Below are positions 43,070-51,660 of a stretch of DNA of 64,000 nucleotides, one piece after another (position 1 is the first letter of the stretch; each line of letters begins with the position of its first letter). The notes below the pieces were generated by a model that had not been told where the DNA came from, did no database searches, and worked only from the letters and a program-made list of their open reading frames with translations. Both the position numbers and the translations under genes were made by a program. This stretch comes from Cellulomonas chengniuliangii. GTDB taxonomy: Bacteria; Actinomycetota; Actinomycetes; Actinomycetales; Cellulomonadaceae. Location of the stretch: positions 3,038,001 through 3,102,000 of the forward strand of contig NZ_CP101988.1 of the NCBI RefSeq assembly GCF_024508335.1, read 5' to 3'.

Positions 43070-44787
43070 GCGTCCGCCCCCAGACGATCGGCGCGCGCCT
43101 CGCGGCGGATGGCCTTGAGCCGGTGCATGACCTCGTTGGCGCCGCGGCCGAAGTAGTCGTGCAGCGTCGAGTACTCGGCGAACAGCGCGTCGTACCGCTG
43201 CGAGTTCTCCTCGATGGGCGTGTAGGCGGCGACGGTGCGCTTGCCCATCGACTTGGCGGCGGTGCGCACATCCGGGTACGCGCCCGCGGCGACGGCCGCG
43301 TGGATGGCGGAGCCGAGCGCGGGGCCCTGGTCGGAGGCGATGGTGCTGAGCGGCAGGCGCGTCACGTCCGCGTAGATCTGCATGAGCAGGGCGTTCTTCA
43401 GCAGGCCGCCCGCCACGACCAGCTCGGTGACCGGCACCCCCGAGGAGGTGAACGCCTCGACGATGGTCCGCGTGCCGAAGGCCGTGGCCTCCAGCAGCGC
43501 CCGGTACGTGTCCTCGGGCTTGGTGGCGAGCGTCTGCCCCACCACGATGCCGGAGAGCTCGTGGTCCACCAGCACCGATCGGTTGCCGGAGTGCCAGTCG
43601 AGGGCGATCAGGCCGTGCTCGCCGATCTGCTGCTCGGCGGCGAGCTCGGTGAGGTACTGGTGCACGGACAGCCCGCGCTCGGCGGCTGCGGTGACGTAGG
43701 CCGGCGGCACGCCGTTGTCGACGAACCAGCCGAAGATGTCGCCCACGCCGCTCTGGCCGGCCTCGTAGCCCCACAGGCCCTCGACGATGCCGCCGTCCAC
43801 GACACCGCACATGCCCGGGACCTGGTGCAGCTCGTCGCCGTTCATCACATGGCAGGTGGAGGTGCCCATGATCGCGACCATCTGGCCGGGCTCGACGGCG
43901 TTCGCGGCCGGGGCGGTGACGTGCGCGTCGACGTTGCCGACGGCGACGGCGATGCCCTTCGGCAGCCCGGTCCAGGCCGCGGCCTCGGCGGTGAGCCGCC
44001 CGGCGGGGGCGCCGAGCTGGCCGATCTCGTGCTCGACCTTGTCGGCGACGAAGCCGGCGAACTCCGGGTTCAGCGCGGCGAGGAAGTCCGTGCTCGGGTA
44101 CTCCCCGTCCTGGTAGATGCCCTTGTAGCCCGCGGTGCAGGCGTTGCGCACGTAGCGCCCGCCGAGCTGCCAGACGATCCAGTCCGCCGCCTCGACCCAG
44201 TGGTCCATGGCGTCGTAGACCTCGCGGTCCTCCTCGAGGAGCTGCAGGCCCTTCGCGAACTCCCACTCGGAGGAGATGAGGCCGCCGTAGCGGTTGATCC
44301 ACGCCTCGCCGCGCTCGTGGGCGAGGGCGTTGATGCGGTCGGCGTGCGACTGCGCGGCGTGGTGCTTCCACAGCTTGACGTACGCGTGCGGCCGGTCCGC
44401 GAACTCGGGCAGCTCGCACAGCGGCGTGCCGTCGGCCGTGGTCGGGACCATGGTGCAGGCGGTGAAGTCGGTGCCGATGCCGATGACGTCGTTCACGTCG
44501 ATGCCGTGCTCGGCCTGCGCGGCGGCGAGGGCCGCGGGCACTGCCGTCTTGAGCACGTCGACGTAGTCGGCCGGGACCTGCAGCGCCCACTCGGGGGCCA
44601 GGGCCACCGGCTCCCCCGCCTCGGCGGCGGGGCCCGCCGTGAGCTGGCTGTCCATCACGGCGTGCGGGTAGGCGTGCACGCCCGATCCGAGCTCGGCGCC
44701 GTCGTGCACGCGGACGACCACCGCGCGCCCGGAGAGGGTTCCATAGTCCACGCCCACCACGAGGGCTCGCTGCGGGTCCACCGTCAT
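43066..44787 (-). CDS. araB: L-ribulokinase
   Basis: 573 residues, FGGY kinase family: VVGVDYGTLSGRAVVV at the N-terminus, IGIGTDFTACTMVP, GNVDAHVTAPAAN, GTSTCHVMNG and the FGGY C-terminal VVAGGLLKNALLMQIYADV. Phosphorylates L-ribulose. First gene of araBDA; AGGAC lies upstream of ATG 44787. The 114 bases to the ara operator form an untranslated leader and promoter. Confidence 0.96.
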   Translation of the reverse strand: MTVDPQRALVVGVDYGTLSGRAVVVRVHDGAELGSGVHAYPHAVMDSQLTAGPAAEAGEPVALAPEWALQVPADYVDVLKTAVPAALAAAQAEHGIDVNDVIGIGTDFTACTMVPTTADGTPLCELPEFADRPHAYVKLWKHHAAQSHADRINALAHERGEAWINRYGGLISSEWEFAKGLQLLEEDREVYDAMDHWVEAADWIVWQLGGRYVRNACTAGYKGIYQDGEYPSTDFLAALNPEFAGFVADKVEHEIGQLGAPAGRLTAEAAAWTGLPKGIAVAVGNVDAHVTAPAANAVEPGQMVAIMGTSTCHVMNGDELHQVPGMCGVVDGGIVEGLWGYEAGQSGVGDIFGWFVDNGVPPAYVTAAAERGLSVHQYLTELAAEQQIGEHGLIALDWHSGNRSVLVDHELSGIVVGQTLATKPEDTYRALLEATAFGTRTIVEAFTSSGVPVTELVVAGGLLKNALLMQIYADVTRLPLSTIASDQGPALGSAIHAAVAAGAYPDVRTAAKSMGKRTVAAYTPIEENSQRYDALFAEYSTLHDYFGRGANEVMHRLKAIRREARADRLGADA

Positions 44788-44900
44788 GTCGTCGTCCTGT
44801 CCGTCGGGCCTCATCGCCGCCAGAACCAGCGTCCCCACATGGAGGACCGCTGACGTCCGCCGGGCTCGTGGCCACCAGCGGACGCCGGCGGCCAAGACCA

Positions 44901-44916
44901 ATGTTAACGCTAACAT
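44901..44916. promoter_or_regulatory. AraR operator upstream of araBDA
   Basis: ATGTTA-ACGC-TAACAT perfect inverted repeat. A minus-strand TTGACG (44931-44926) is a fitting -35, so the operator would cover the -10. Same sequence, one mismatch in 20, at 34628. Confidence 0.8.
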
Positions 44917-44944
44917 CAGGATGGCCGTCAAGGAGCCGGGGGCG

Positions 44945-46045
44945 TCACTCCCCCACCCGGGAGGCGGGCCGCCCGCTCCACGAGCTGGCCCGCACCACGA
45001 GCTCCGCCGGGAGGGTGTGGCGCGTCACCGAGCGCCCCTCGAGCGCCGCCGTCAACGCCTCGATCGTCAGCCTGCCGAGCGCCGCGAAGTCCTGCCGCAC
45101 CGTGGTCAGCGGCGGCGTGAAGTACGCCGACCCGGTCACGTCGTCGAAGCCCGCCAGCGCCACGTCCTGCGGCAGGCGCACGCCGCCCTCCCAGAACGCG
45201 CGCAGCAGGCCGAGCGCGAGCTGGTCGTTCGCCGCGAACACCGCCGAGGGGGCGCCCTCGCGGACCATCGCCCGGCCCACCGCGTAACCCCGCTCGGCCG
45301 TCCAGTCCGCCTCGATCGGCTCCGGCGCGGCCACCCCCGCGGCGGCGCACTCGGCACGCCACCCGGCCAGGCGGTCCTGCGCGTCGAACCAGTCCAGCGG
45401 CCCGGCCACGTGCGCCACCTCGCCGCCGCCCGCCGCCAGCAGGTGCCGGGTGGCCTGGCGCGCCCCGTCGAACTGGTCCACCGACACGGTGTGCAGCCGC
45501 ACCGCGTCCGGCTGGTCGGCCGAGCTGATCATCACCACCGGCACCGGCGCGTCGAAGTCCTCCACGGCCCGCATCACCTCGACCTGGGGCGCGATGATGA
45601 CGATCCCCTCGACCCCCTGGCCCATGAAGTGCTCGAGGGCGCCGTGCATGGTCGCCGCGTCGAACCCGCTGATCGTCGCCACGCTGACGAAGTAGCCGGC
45701 GTCACGCGCCGCCTCCTCGAGCCCCACGAGCGTGCTCGTCGGCCCGTACAGCAACGAGCCCGTGGTCACCACGCCGATCGTCCCCGAGCGCCGCGTCACC
45801 AGGGCCCGGGCCGCGCTGTTGCGCCGGTACCCGAGCTCGCTGATCGCCGCGAGCACCCGGTCGCGGGTCTCCGGGCGCACGCTGGGATGATCGTTGAGCA
45901 CCCGAGAGACGGTCTGGTGGGACACGCCCGCGACCTCGGCGACGTCGCTCATCGCCGGCGGGCGACGGCGACGCCCGGACGGCCCCGCGCCGCCCTCCCG
46001 TGGCCCGCGGCCCGAGTCGCCGGAGAGCCGAGGCTCCGATGGCAT
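44945..46045 (-). CDS. LacI family repressor of arabinose genes (AraR-like)
   Basis: 366 residues: a basic 30-residue lead, HTH MSDVAEVAGVSHQTVSRVLND, hinge RNSAARALVTRRSGTIGVVTT, ligand domain with VFAANDQLALGLLRAFWEGG and LAGFDDVTGSAYFTPPLT. Directly upstream of araBDA on the same strand, with the operator in between. ATG 46045 has no clear ribosome site and lies 5 bases after proC, so it may depend on coupling; ATG 45952 would start at the HTH itself. Probably binds the sites at 44901 and 34628. Confidence 0.9.
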   Translation of the reverse strand: MPSEPRLSGDSGRGPREGGAGPSGRRRRPPAMSDVAEVAGVSHQTVSRVLNDHPSVRPETRDRVLAAISELGYRRNSAARALVTRRSGTIGVVTTGSLLYGPTSTLVGLEEAARDAGYFVSVATISGFDAATMHGALEHFMGQGVEGIVIIAPQVEVMRAVEDFDAPVPVVMISSADQPDAVRLHTVSVDQFDGARQATRHLLAAGGGEVAHVAGPLDWFDAQDRLAGWRAECAAAGVAAPEPIEADWTAERGYAVGRAMVREGAPSAVFAANDQLALGLLRAFWEGGVRLPQDVALAGFDDVTGSAYFTPPLTTVRQDFAALGRLTIEALTAALEGRSVTRHTLPAELVVRASSWSGRPASRVGE

Positions 46046-46050
46046 CGGTG

Positions 46051-46890
46051 CTAGCCCGCGTACTCGGCGCCGAGCTCGCGCGAGCGGTCCCGCGCGGCCT
46101 CGGCGGCGGCCACCACGGCCGCCCGCACACCATGGGCGTCGAGCTCGCGCACCGCCGCCACCGTGGTGCCGCCCGGGGAGGACACCCGCTCCCGCAGGAT
46201 CGCCGGGTGCTCGCCACCCTGCTGGGCGAGGGTCGCGGCGCCCTGCACCGTCCCCACCGCGAGGGTCGTCGCCACGTCCCGCGACAACCCCAGCAGCACG
46301 CCGGCCTCGGCCATGGCGTCGATCAGGTAGAACGCGTACGCCGGGCCCGATCCAGAGATCGCGGTCACGGCGTCGAGGTCCTTCTCGGGCGCCTCGACGA
46401 CGATGCCCGTCGCCGCCAGGATCCGGCGCACCAGGGCCATGTCCTCGGCTCCAGCGTGCGTGCCGGCGGAGATCACGCTCACGCCGCGCCCCACCACGGC
46501 CGGGGTGTTCGGCATGACCCGCACCACGGCGGCGCCCTCGGGGAGCCGCTGCTCGTAGAAGCTGATCGGCAGCCCGGCGGCGATCGTCACCACCACCGTG
46601 CCGGGGCGCAGCACCGGGGACACCTCGGCCAGCACCTCGCCCACCACGTTCGGCTTGACCGCGACGACCAGCACGTCCGCGCGACGCGCGACCTTCGCGT
46701 TCGAGTCGCACGAGCGCACGCCGTGCCGCTCGGACAGCTCGTTGGCCCGCAGCGCCGAGCGCTCGGTCACGTCGACGTCCTCGGGCGCCCACCCGGCCTG
46801 CAGCAGCGCCGAGACGATCGTCTCGCCCATCACCCCGCCGCCGAGCACCGCCACCTGCGGACGCCGTGCGTCCGTCGTCCCGTCCGACAT
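46051..46890 (-). CDS. proC: Pyrroline-5-carboxylate reductase
   Basis: 279 residues: NAD(P)H-binding VAVLGGGVMGETIVSAL, VVAVKPNVVGEVL, RVMPNTPAVVGRG and the signature ISGSGPAYAFYLIDAM, with SSPGGTTVAAV near the end. Last step of proline synthesis. ATG 46890 has GGAGAGG, but a TACGCT-N6-GTG at 46938 suggests a leaderless start adding 16 residues. It sits just ahead of the arabinose repressor. Confidence 0.95.
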   Translation of the reverse strand: MSDGTTDARRPQVAVLGGGVMGETIVSALLQAGWAPEDVDVTERSALRANELSERHGVRSCDSNAKVARRADVLVVAVKPNVVGEVLAEVSPVLRPGTVVVTIAAGLPISFYEQRLPEGAAVVRVMPNTPAVVGRGVSVISAGTHAGAEDMALVRRILAATGIVVEAPEKDLDAVTAISGSGPAYAFYLIDAMAEAGVLLGLSRDVATTLAVGTVQGAATLAQQGGEHPAILRERVSSPGGTTVAAVRELDAHGVRAAVVAAAEAARDRSRELGAEYAG

Positions 46891-46944
46891 CGTCAGCCTC
46901 TCCGTGCAGCCCAGCGCGTGGACACCGGCTGGCGCCACCCGACG

Positions 46945-46950
46945 AGCGTA
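46945..46950 (-). promoter_or_regulatory. -10 element upstream of proC
   Basis: TACGCT on the minus strand, six bases before in-frame GTG 46938. Confidence 0.5.
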
Positions 46951-46993
46951 TCCATCCGCACGTCGTCACCCGCGCAGGGCTCACGCGCGCCGA

Positions 46994-47725
46994 CTACGGG
47001 GTCTGGCGCCGCAACGTCGTCGCGCCCACCAGCACCGCGCCCACGATGAACCCGGCGATCACCAGCACATCGCCGCGCACGTCCGCGAACCCCTCCCCTG
47101 CCGCCAACCGCTGCAACGCGTCCACGCCGTAGGTCAGCGGCAGCACCCGGGAGACCGCCTCGAGCACCGCGGGCATCTGGTCGCGCGGCATGAACAGGCC
47201 GCAGGTGATGAGCTGCGGGAAGACGAACAGCGGCATCAGCTGCACCGCCTGGAACTCGGTGCGGGCCAACGCGGACGCGGCCAACCCCAGGGTGGCTCCG
47301 AGGATCGCGTCCAGCACCGCCACCAGCATCACCACCCACAACGGCCCGGCGACGTCCATGCCCAGCAGGCCGACCGCGACGCCGGTGAGCACCAGGCCCT
47401 GCACCACGGCCAGCACGCCGAAGCCGAGCGCGTAGCCGCCGATCAGGTCGGCCCGCCCGATAGGCGAGGCCATCAACCGCTCCAAGGTCCCCGAGGTGCG
47501 CTCCCGCAGCGTCGCGACGCTCGTGACCAGGAACATCACGATCAGCGGGAACAACCCCAGCAGCAAGGGCCCGAACCGGTCGAGCACGTCGGTGCCCTCG
47601 AACATCCACGCGACCAGCCACAGCAGCAGGCACGGCAGCACGATCACGAGCCCGAGGGTGCGCGGGTCGGCGCGCACCTGGGCCAGCACCCGGCGGGCGG
47701 TCGCGAAGGTCAACGCCGCGCTCAT
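46994..47725 (-). CDS. ABC-2 type exporter permease
   Basis: 243 residues, six helices, ABC-2 membrane family: MFLVTSVATLRERTSGTLERLMASPIGRADLIGGY is the typical amphipathic linker (seen in pieces RERTSGTLERLMASP and RADLIGGYALGFG). Exports an unknown compound, possibly a drug or lipid, with the ATPase upstream; ATG 47725 overlaps that gene's stop by one base. Confidence 0.9.
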   Translation of the reverse strand: MSAALTFATARRVLAQVRADPRTLGLVIVLPCLLLWLVAWMFEGTDVLDRFGPLLLGLFPLIVMFLVTSVATLRERTSGTLERLMASPIGRADLIGGYALGFGVLAVVQGLVLTGVAVGLLGMDVAGPLWVVMLVAVLDAILGATLGLAASALARTEFQAVQLMPLFVFPQLITCGLFMPRDQMPAVLEAVSRVLPLTYGVDALQRLAAGEGFADVRGDVLVIAGFIVGAVLVGATTLRRQTP

Positions 47726-48510
47726 CACGACCCCCTGCCGTTCGGCGGCTGGCCCTCGATCAACGCCAGGAAGGCGGCGTCCACGTCGCTCGTGCCGGTT
47801 CGGGCCAGTAGCCCGGGCAGGGTGTCGTCGGCGATGACGTGGCCGTCCCGGAGCAGCAGCAGTCGGTCGCACCGGGTGGCCTCGTCCATCACGTGGCTCG
47901 ACACAAGCAGCGTCGTGCCCCGCTCGCGCAACCGCCCGAACAGGTCCCACAGGTCCCGCCGCAGCACCGGGTCCAGGCCGACGGTCGGCTCGTCGAGCAC
48001 CAGCAGCTCGGGCGTGCCGAGCAACGCCGCCGCGAGCGACACCCGCGAGCGCTGCCCGCCGGAGAGCGAGTCGACCCGGCGGTGCGCGCAGTCCACCAGG
48101 TCCACCTCGTCCAGCACCCTGCCCACGTCGCTGGCCGGGGCGCCCACCACGGCGCCGAGATACCGCAGGTTCCGCTGCACCGTCAGGTCGCCGTACACGC
48201 TCGGGGCCTGCGTGACGTAGCCGAGGCGACGACGGAGGCCCGTGCTGCCCGCAGGGAGCCCCAGCACCTCGATCGAGCCCGACGTGATCACCTGCACGCC
48301 GACGATCGCGCGCAGCAGCGTCGACTTGCCGCTGCCGCTCGGGCCGAGCACGCCGACGATCACGCCAGAGGGGACCGTCAGGGTCACCCCGTCGAGCGCC
48401 AGCGTCCCGCGGCGCCCACCGCGGACCACCCGCAGGTCGGTCGCCCGCACCGCTGGCCCGGGCGCCCGGGCCCCTGGCGCGCCGCCCGCAGGCGCTCTGA
48501 CGTCAGGCAT
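47725..48510 (-). CDS. ABC transporter ATP-binding protein (ABC-2 exporter)
   Basis: 261 residues, one cassette: Walker A GPSGSGKST, Q-loop YVTQAPSVYGDLTV, signature LSGGQRSRVSLAAALL, Walker B LLVLDEPTVGLDP, H-loop VSSHVMDEA. The N-terminal 22 residues are a Pro/Ala/Gly-rich extension. Partner of the permease downstream; resembles Nod/DrrA-type exporters. Substrate unknown. Confidence 0.92.
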   Translation of the reverse strand: MPDVRAPAGGAPGARAPGPAVRATDLRVVRGGRRGTLALDGVTLTVPSGVIVGVLGPSGSGKSTLLRAIVGVQVITSGSIEVLGLPAGSTGLRRRLGYVTQAPSVYGDLTVQRNLRYLGAVVGAPASDVGRVLDEVDLVDCAHRRVDSLSGGQRSRVSLAAALLGTPELLVLDEPTVGLDPVLRRDLWDLFGRLRERGTTLLVSSHVMDEATRCDRLLLLRDGHVIADDTLPGLLARTGTSDVDAAFLALIEGQPPNGRGS

Positions 48511-48659
48511 CTCGCCGCCGGGCGTCTCGTCGCCCCGCGCGGCAGCGTCCGCCGTGCTGGCCGGTGTCGGTCATACGACGAACACTGGCCGCACGGCGGA
48601 CGCTGCGCAAGACGGCTCCCGGCGACGCGGTCGCCAGGTCGGTCGGTGGGGCTGGCAGG

Positions 48660-49184
48660 TCAGAGCGTCGCGCCCTCCGCAGAGCCGGCGTCCTCACCCT
48701 GCTGGCCTTGCCCCTGCCCGCCGGGCTGGCCCTGCTCGCCGGGCTCGCCCTGGCCGCCCCGCTCGCCCTGGTCGCCGGGCTGACCCTGGCCGCCCCGCTC
48801 GCCCTGGTCGCCGCGCTCGCCGCCTCGGTCGTCGCGCTGCTGGCCGGGGTCGTCCTGGCCGGGGGCGCTGTCCTCGCGTCCGCCCGGGCCGCCGCGCAGG
48901 CCGGGACCGTCGCCGCCGCCCGGGGCCCGATCGGCGCTCACACCGGCCGGGCCGCGGGGCGCGTCACCCGGGGTGGCCACGTGGCCGACGACGACGCCGC
49001 CGAAGAACAGGAGCAGCGCGCCGAGCACGCCGCCGACGGCCGCCAGGACACGGCGGCCGCGGGTCGGCGCGGTCGCGGCCGGCACGGCAGTCGCAGGCGC
49101 GGCCGCCGGGGCCGTCGTGGGCGCCGGGGCGGAGGTCTCCGGGGTGCTGCTCTGGTGGGCGTTGGTGTTCGGGGTGTTCTCCAT
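48660..49184 (-). CDS. Membrane-anchored protein with collagen-like Gly-X-Y tail
   Basis: 174 residues. A Thr/Pro/Ala-rich cytoplasmic N-terminus (1-44), one transmembrane helix (about 45-68), then an outside region that ends in about thirteen Gly-X-Y triplets (122-160), rich in GER, GQP, GDQ, GEP and GEQ, like a short collagen-like stalk. GGAGGAGG precedes ATG 49184. The triplet DNA is repetitive and its opposite strand is rich in CTG/GCC runs, but the strong ribosome site and the clean helix support this strand. Function unknown. Confidence 0.7.
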   Translation of the reverse strand: MENTPNTNAHQSSTPETSAPAPTTAPAAAPATAVPAATAPTRGRRVLAAVGGVLGALLLFFGGVVVGHVATPGDAPRGPAGVSADRAPGGGDGPGLRGGPGGREDSAPGQDDPGQQRDDRGGERGDQGERGGQGQPGDQGERGGQGEPGEQGQPGGQGQGQQGEDAGSAEGATL

Positions 49185-49295
49185 GGGTGCCTCCTCCGAG
49201 GGATGTCGGTGAGGTCGATCCTCGGGCGGGCGGCTGAGCCGGCTCCTGGCGCCGGCTGTGGCCCGCCTGAGAGTCCCGGGTCGGAGAGTCCCGGG

Positions 49296-50921
49296 TCACG
49301 CCGGGAGCAGCAGACCGTCCCGGACGAGCCCTCGCACACCCGGCAGCACGTCCGCCGCGACGTCGGCGGCGGGAGCGTCCAGCAGGGAGCCGAGCGCCGC
49401 GACGATCTGCCCGAGGCTCAGCTCGCCGTCGCAGGCGCCCACCAGGCCCGCCAGGGCGGTCCCGGTGCGCACCGTGCGGCCCAGTCCGCCGCCCTGGCGG
49501 AGCAGCACGATGGAGGGGTCGTCGGCCCCAGGGGTCAGGTACCGCTCCTCGGTGACGTCGCCGGCGACGACGAGCCGCTCGCGGGCCAGAGCGTCGTCGT
49601 CGCGCGCCGTCAGCCAGTCGTGGGCCGCAAGGCTTGACTCGATCCACGGCCCGAGCGGCTGGCGCACCGTGCCCGTGACCTCCTCGAGCCGCCGCAGGCT
49701 GGGCGCGCCGTGCTCGGGTCGGCGCAGCGTGACGATCCCGAACCCGATGGCCTCGACGTCGCGCGAGGCGAAGTCGTCGAGCCACGCGGCGTACCGCTCG
49801 TCCCACGCCGCACGGTCGCGGTCGGGGGTGGTGCCGCCGTCGCGGATCCACGTCTCGGCGTACTGGGCCGGGTCCTGGAGCTCGCGCTGCACCACCCAGC
49901 CGTCGAGCCCGGACTCCTCGATCCACTGCCCGACGCGCTCGGACCAGTCCTCTCCCCGGCGCACCTCCCAGTTCCCCAGCAGCTGGGCGACGCCACCGGG
50001 CGCCAGCACCCGGCCCACGCCCGTCACCAGCTCGCGCACGATCGCGTCGCCCGTGCGGCCGCCGTCGCGGTACTCGTAGACCGGCACGGCGCCGTCCCCG
50101 GCCGCGCCGCCGTGCGCCCGGGGTGTGATCACGAAGGGCGGGTTGGACACGACCAGGTCGAACAGCGGCTCGCCGGGCCTCACAGCGGGCTCGAGCATGG
50201 AGCCCTCGCGCAGCTCGAAGCGGTCCTCCCCTAGGCCCGCCAGGCTCGCGTTGAACCGCGCGAAGGCCAGCGCCCGCCGGGAGATGTCGGTGCCGACCAC
50301 GTGCTCGGCGTGCCGGCTGGCGTGCAGCCCTTGGATGCCGCATCCGGTGCCCAGGTCGAGCACCCGCCCGCGCGGCCCCCGCACCGTCACCTGGGCCAGG
50401 GTGGTCGAGGCGCCGCCCACGCCCAGCACGTGGTCGGTGCGCAACGCGGCGCCGGTGGCCAGCTCGCCCAGGTCCGAGGCGATCCACCAGTCGACGACGC
50501 TCGGCGTGCTGCCGTCGAGCCCACCGCTGTCGAGCCCACCGGCGCCCAGCCCGTCCGCCGCCTCGTAGGGGCGCAGGTCGACGAGCGCCCGCACGGCGTC
50601 GTCCGGCCCGGCCCCTGCCGCGTCCACCAGGCCGAGGCGCCGGGCGCCGTCGACCGTCAGCGAGCCCAGCGCCCGCTCCGCCTGCGCCCGCGGCACGTCC
50701 ACGCCGAGCACGAACAGGCGCGTCAGCGTCGCGCGGGGGTCGCGGCTGCCCGCGGTGGCGCGCAGCGCGGGCAACGCCTCCTCACGGTGCAACGCGGCCG
50801 AGGCCACGGGCCCCAGCAGCCCTTCGACCCCGTCGACGGTGAACGCGGAGCCGGTCAGGTCGCGTCGCAGCGCTGCCAGCAGGGCGGGGTCGGTGCGGGG
50901 GGTCCCGATGGTGTCGTCCAC
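49296..50921 (-). CDS. Class I SAM-dependent methyltransferase (large, with N- and C-terminal extensions)
   Basis: 541 residues. A 180-residue N-terminal winged-helix-like domain precedes a Rossmann methyltransferase core: SAM motif VLDLGTGCGIQGLHASRHA and catalytic SNPPF in LVVSNPPFVITPRAHGG, as in N5-glutamine/N6-adenine methyltransferases (PrmC/RlmF-like). A C-terminal region of about 190 residues is specific to this actinobacterial family. Target (rRNA, protein or DNA) is not known. GTG 50921 has GGGAGG. A 12-base direct repeat (49271-49282, 49286-49297) lies at its end. Confidence 0.88.
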   Translation of the reverse strand: MDDTIGTPRTDPALLAALRRDLTGSAFTVDGVEGLLGPVASAALHREEALPALRATAGSRDPRATLTRLFVLGVDVPRAQAERALGSLTVDGARRLGLVDAAGAGPDDAVRALVDLRPYEAADGLGAGGLDSGGLDGSTPSVVDWWIASDLGELATGAALRTDHVLGVGGASTTLAQVTVRGPRGRVLDLGTGCGIQGLHASRHAEHVVGTDISRRALAFARFNASLAGLGEDRFELREGSMLEPAVRPGEPLFDLVVSNPPFVITPRAHGGAAGDGAVPVYEYRDGGRTGDAIVRELVTGVGRVLAPGGVAQLLGNWEVRRGEDWSERVGQWIEESGLDGWVVQRELQDPAQYAETWIRDGGTTPDRDRAAWDERYAAWLDDFASRDVEAIGFGIVTLRRPEHGAPSLRRLEEVTGTVRQPLGPWIESSLAAHDWLTARDDDALARERLVVAGDVTEERYLTPGADDPSIVLLRQGGGLGRTVRTGTALAGLVGACDGELSLGQIVAALGSLLDAPAADVAADVLPGVRGLVRDGLLLPA

Positions 50922-50951
50922 CCGACCATCCTCCCGCGTGCGGCCGCCGGC

Positions 50952-51644
50952 TCAGACCCGCGAGGAGCCCGCCCCGACGTCCTCCCCCGCGGCGTCCACC
51001 CCGGCGACGTCCACCACCAGCGGCAGGTGGTCGCTGGCACGCCGGGCAGCGGCGTCGCGCAGGACGCGCGACTTCCGGGCCTCGAGCTCGGGCGAGGCGA
51101 GCACCGCGTCGATCCGGTGCCGGGGGCCCGAGGCGCGGAAGGTCGGGGCGGCACGGCCGCCCGCGGTGTCCTGGGCGTAGCGGGCCAGCCGCTGCCACGC
51201 CGGGCCGTCAGGCCCCTCGTTGAGGTCGCCGACCACCACCAGCGGCCCCTGCACCTGCGCGAGGTACGCCTCGACCAGGTCGAGGTGGCGGGCGCGCTCC
51301 TCCGGATGCACCGACAGGTGCAGCACCACCACCTCGACGCCGTCGACCCGGGCCGTGGCGAACCCCCGCCGCGTCCAGCCCACCCGCCAGGGCAGCCGGT
51401 GCGCACGGGGGGCCTCCACCACGGCGTCGGGGCGCGCGAGCAGCGCCGTGGTGCGGGCGGCGAAGTCGTCCACCACGACGCGCAGCCCGGCGCGCTCCGC
51501 CCACCGGCGCAGCCGCGCCTTGCGCAGCGGCCCCCGTGGCGGCTCCTGCACGCCCAGCACGTCCACCTGCGCCAACCGCACCACGGCCACGGCGGCGTTC
51601 TCGTCGAGCTGCAGCCCTTTCAGGTTGTACGACATGACTCGCAT
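50952..51644 (-). CDS. Endonuclease/exonuclease/phosphatase family protein
   Basis: 230 residues with the EEP fold: MRVMSYNLKGL at the N-terminus, VLGVQEPPRG (metal Glu), VVVGDLNEGPDGPAW (Asp/Asn pair) and C-terminal RASDHLPLVVDV (catalytic Asp-His). Could act on DNA or phosphodiesters; substrate unknown. ATG 51644 lies 17 bases after hppA, so the two may be cotranscribed. Confidence 0.9.
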   Translation of the reverse strand: MRVMSYNLKGLQLDENAAVAVVRLAQVDVLGVQEPPRGPLRKARLRRWAERAGLRVVVDDFAARTTALLARPDAVVEAPRAHRLPWRVGWTRRGFATARVDGVEVVVLHLSVHPEERARHLDLVEAYLAQVQGPLVVVGDLNEGPDGPAWQRLARYAQDTAGGRAAPTFRASGPRHRIDAVLASPELEARKSRVLRDAAARRASDHLPLVVDVAGVDAAGEDVGAGSSRV

Positions 51645-51660
51645 CGCTCTCGCCCCCCGG

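Noticed and set aside
48700-48850. Repeated CTG/GCC-rich tract as a tandem repeat array or CRISPR-like element
   Set aside because: The period follows Gly-X-Y codons of the collagen-like protein; units are imperfect and there are no spacers.
49271-49297. Twelve-base direct repeat GAGTCCCGGGTC
   Set aside because: Only two copies 15 bases apart at a gene end; no att, operator or transposon context.
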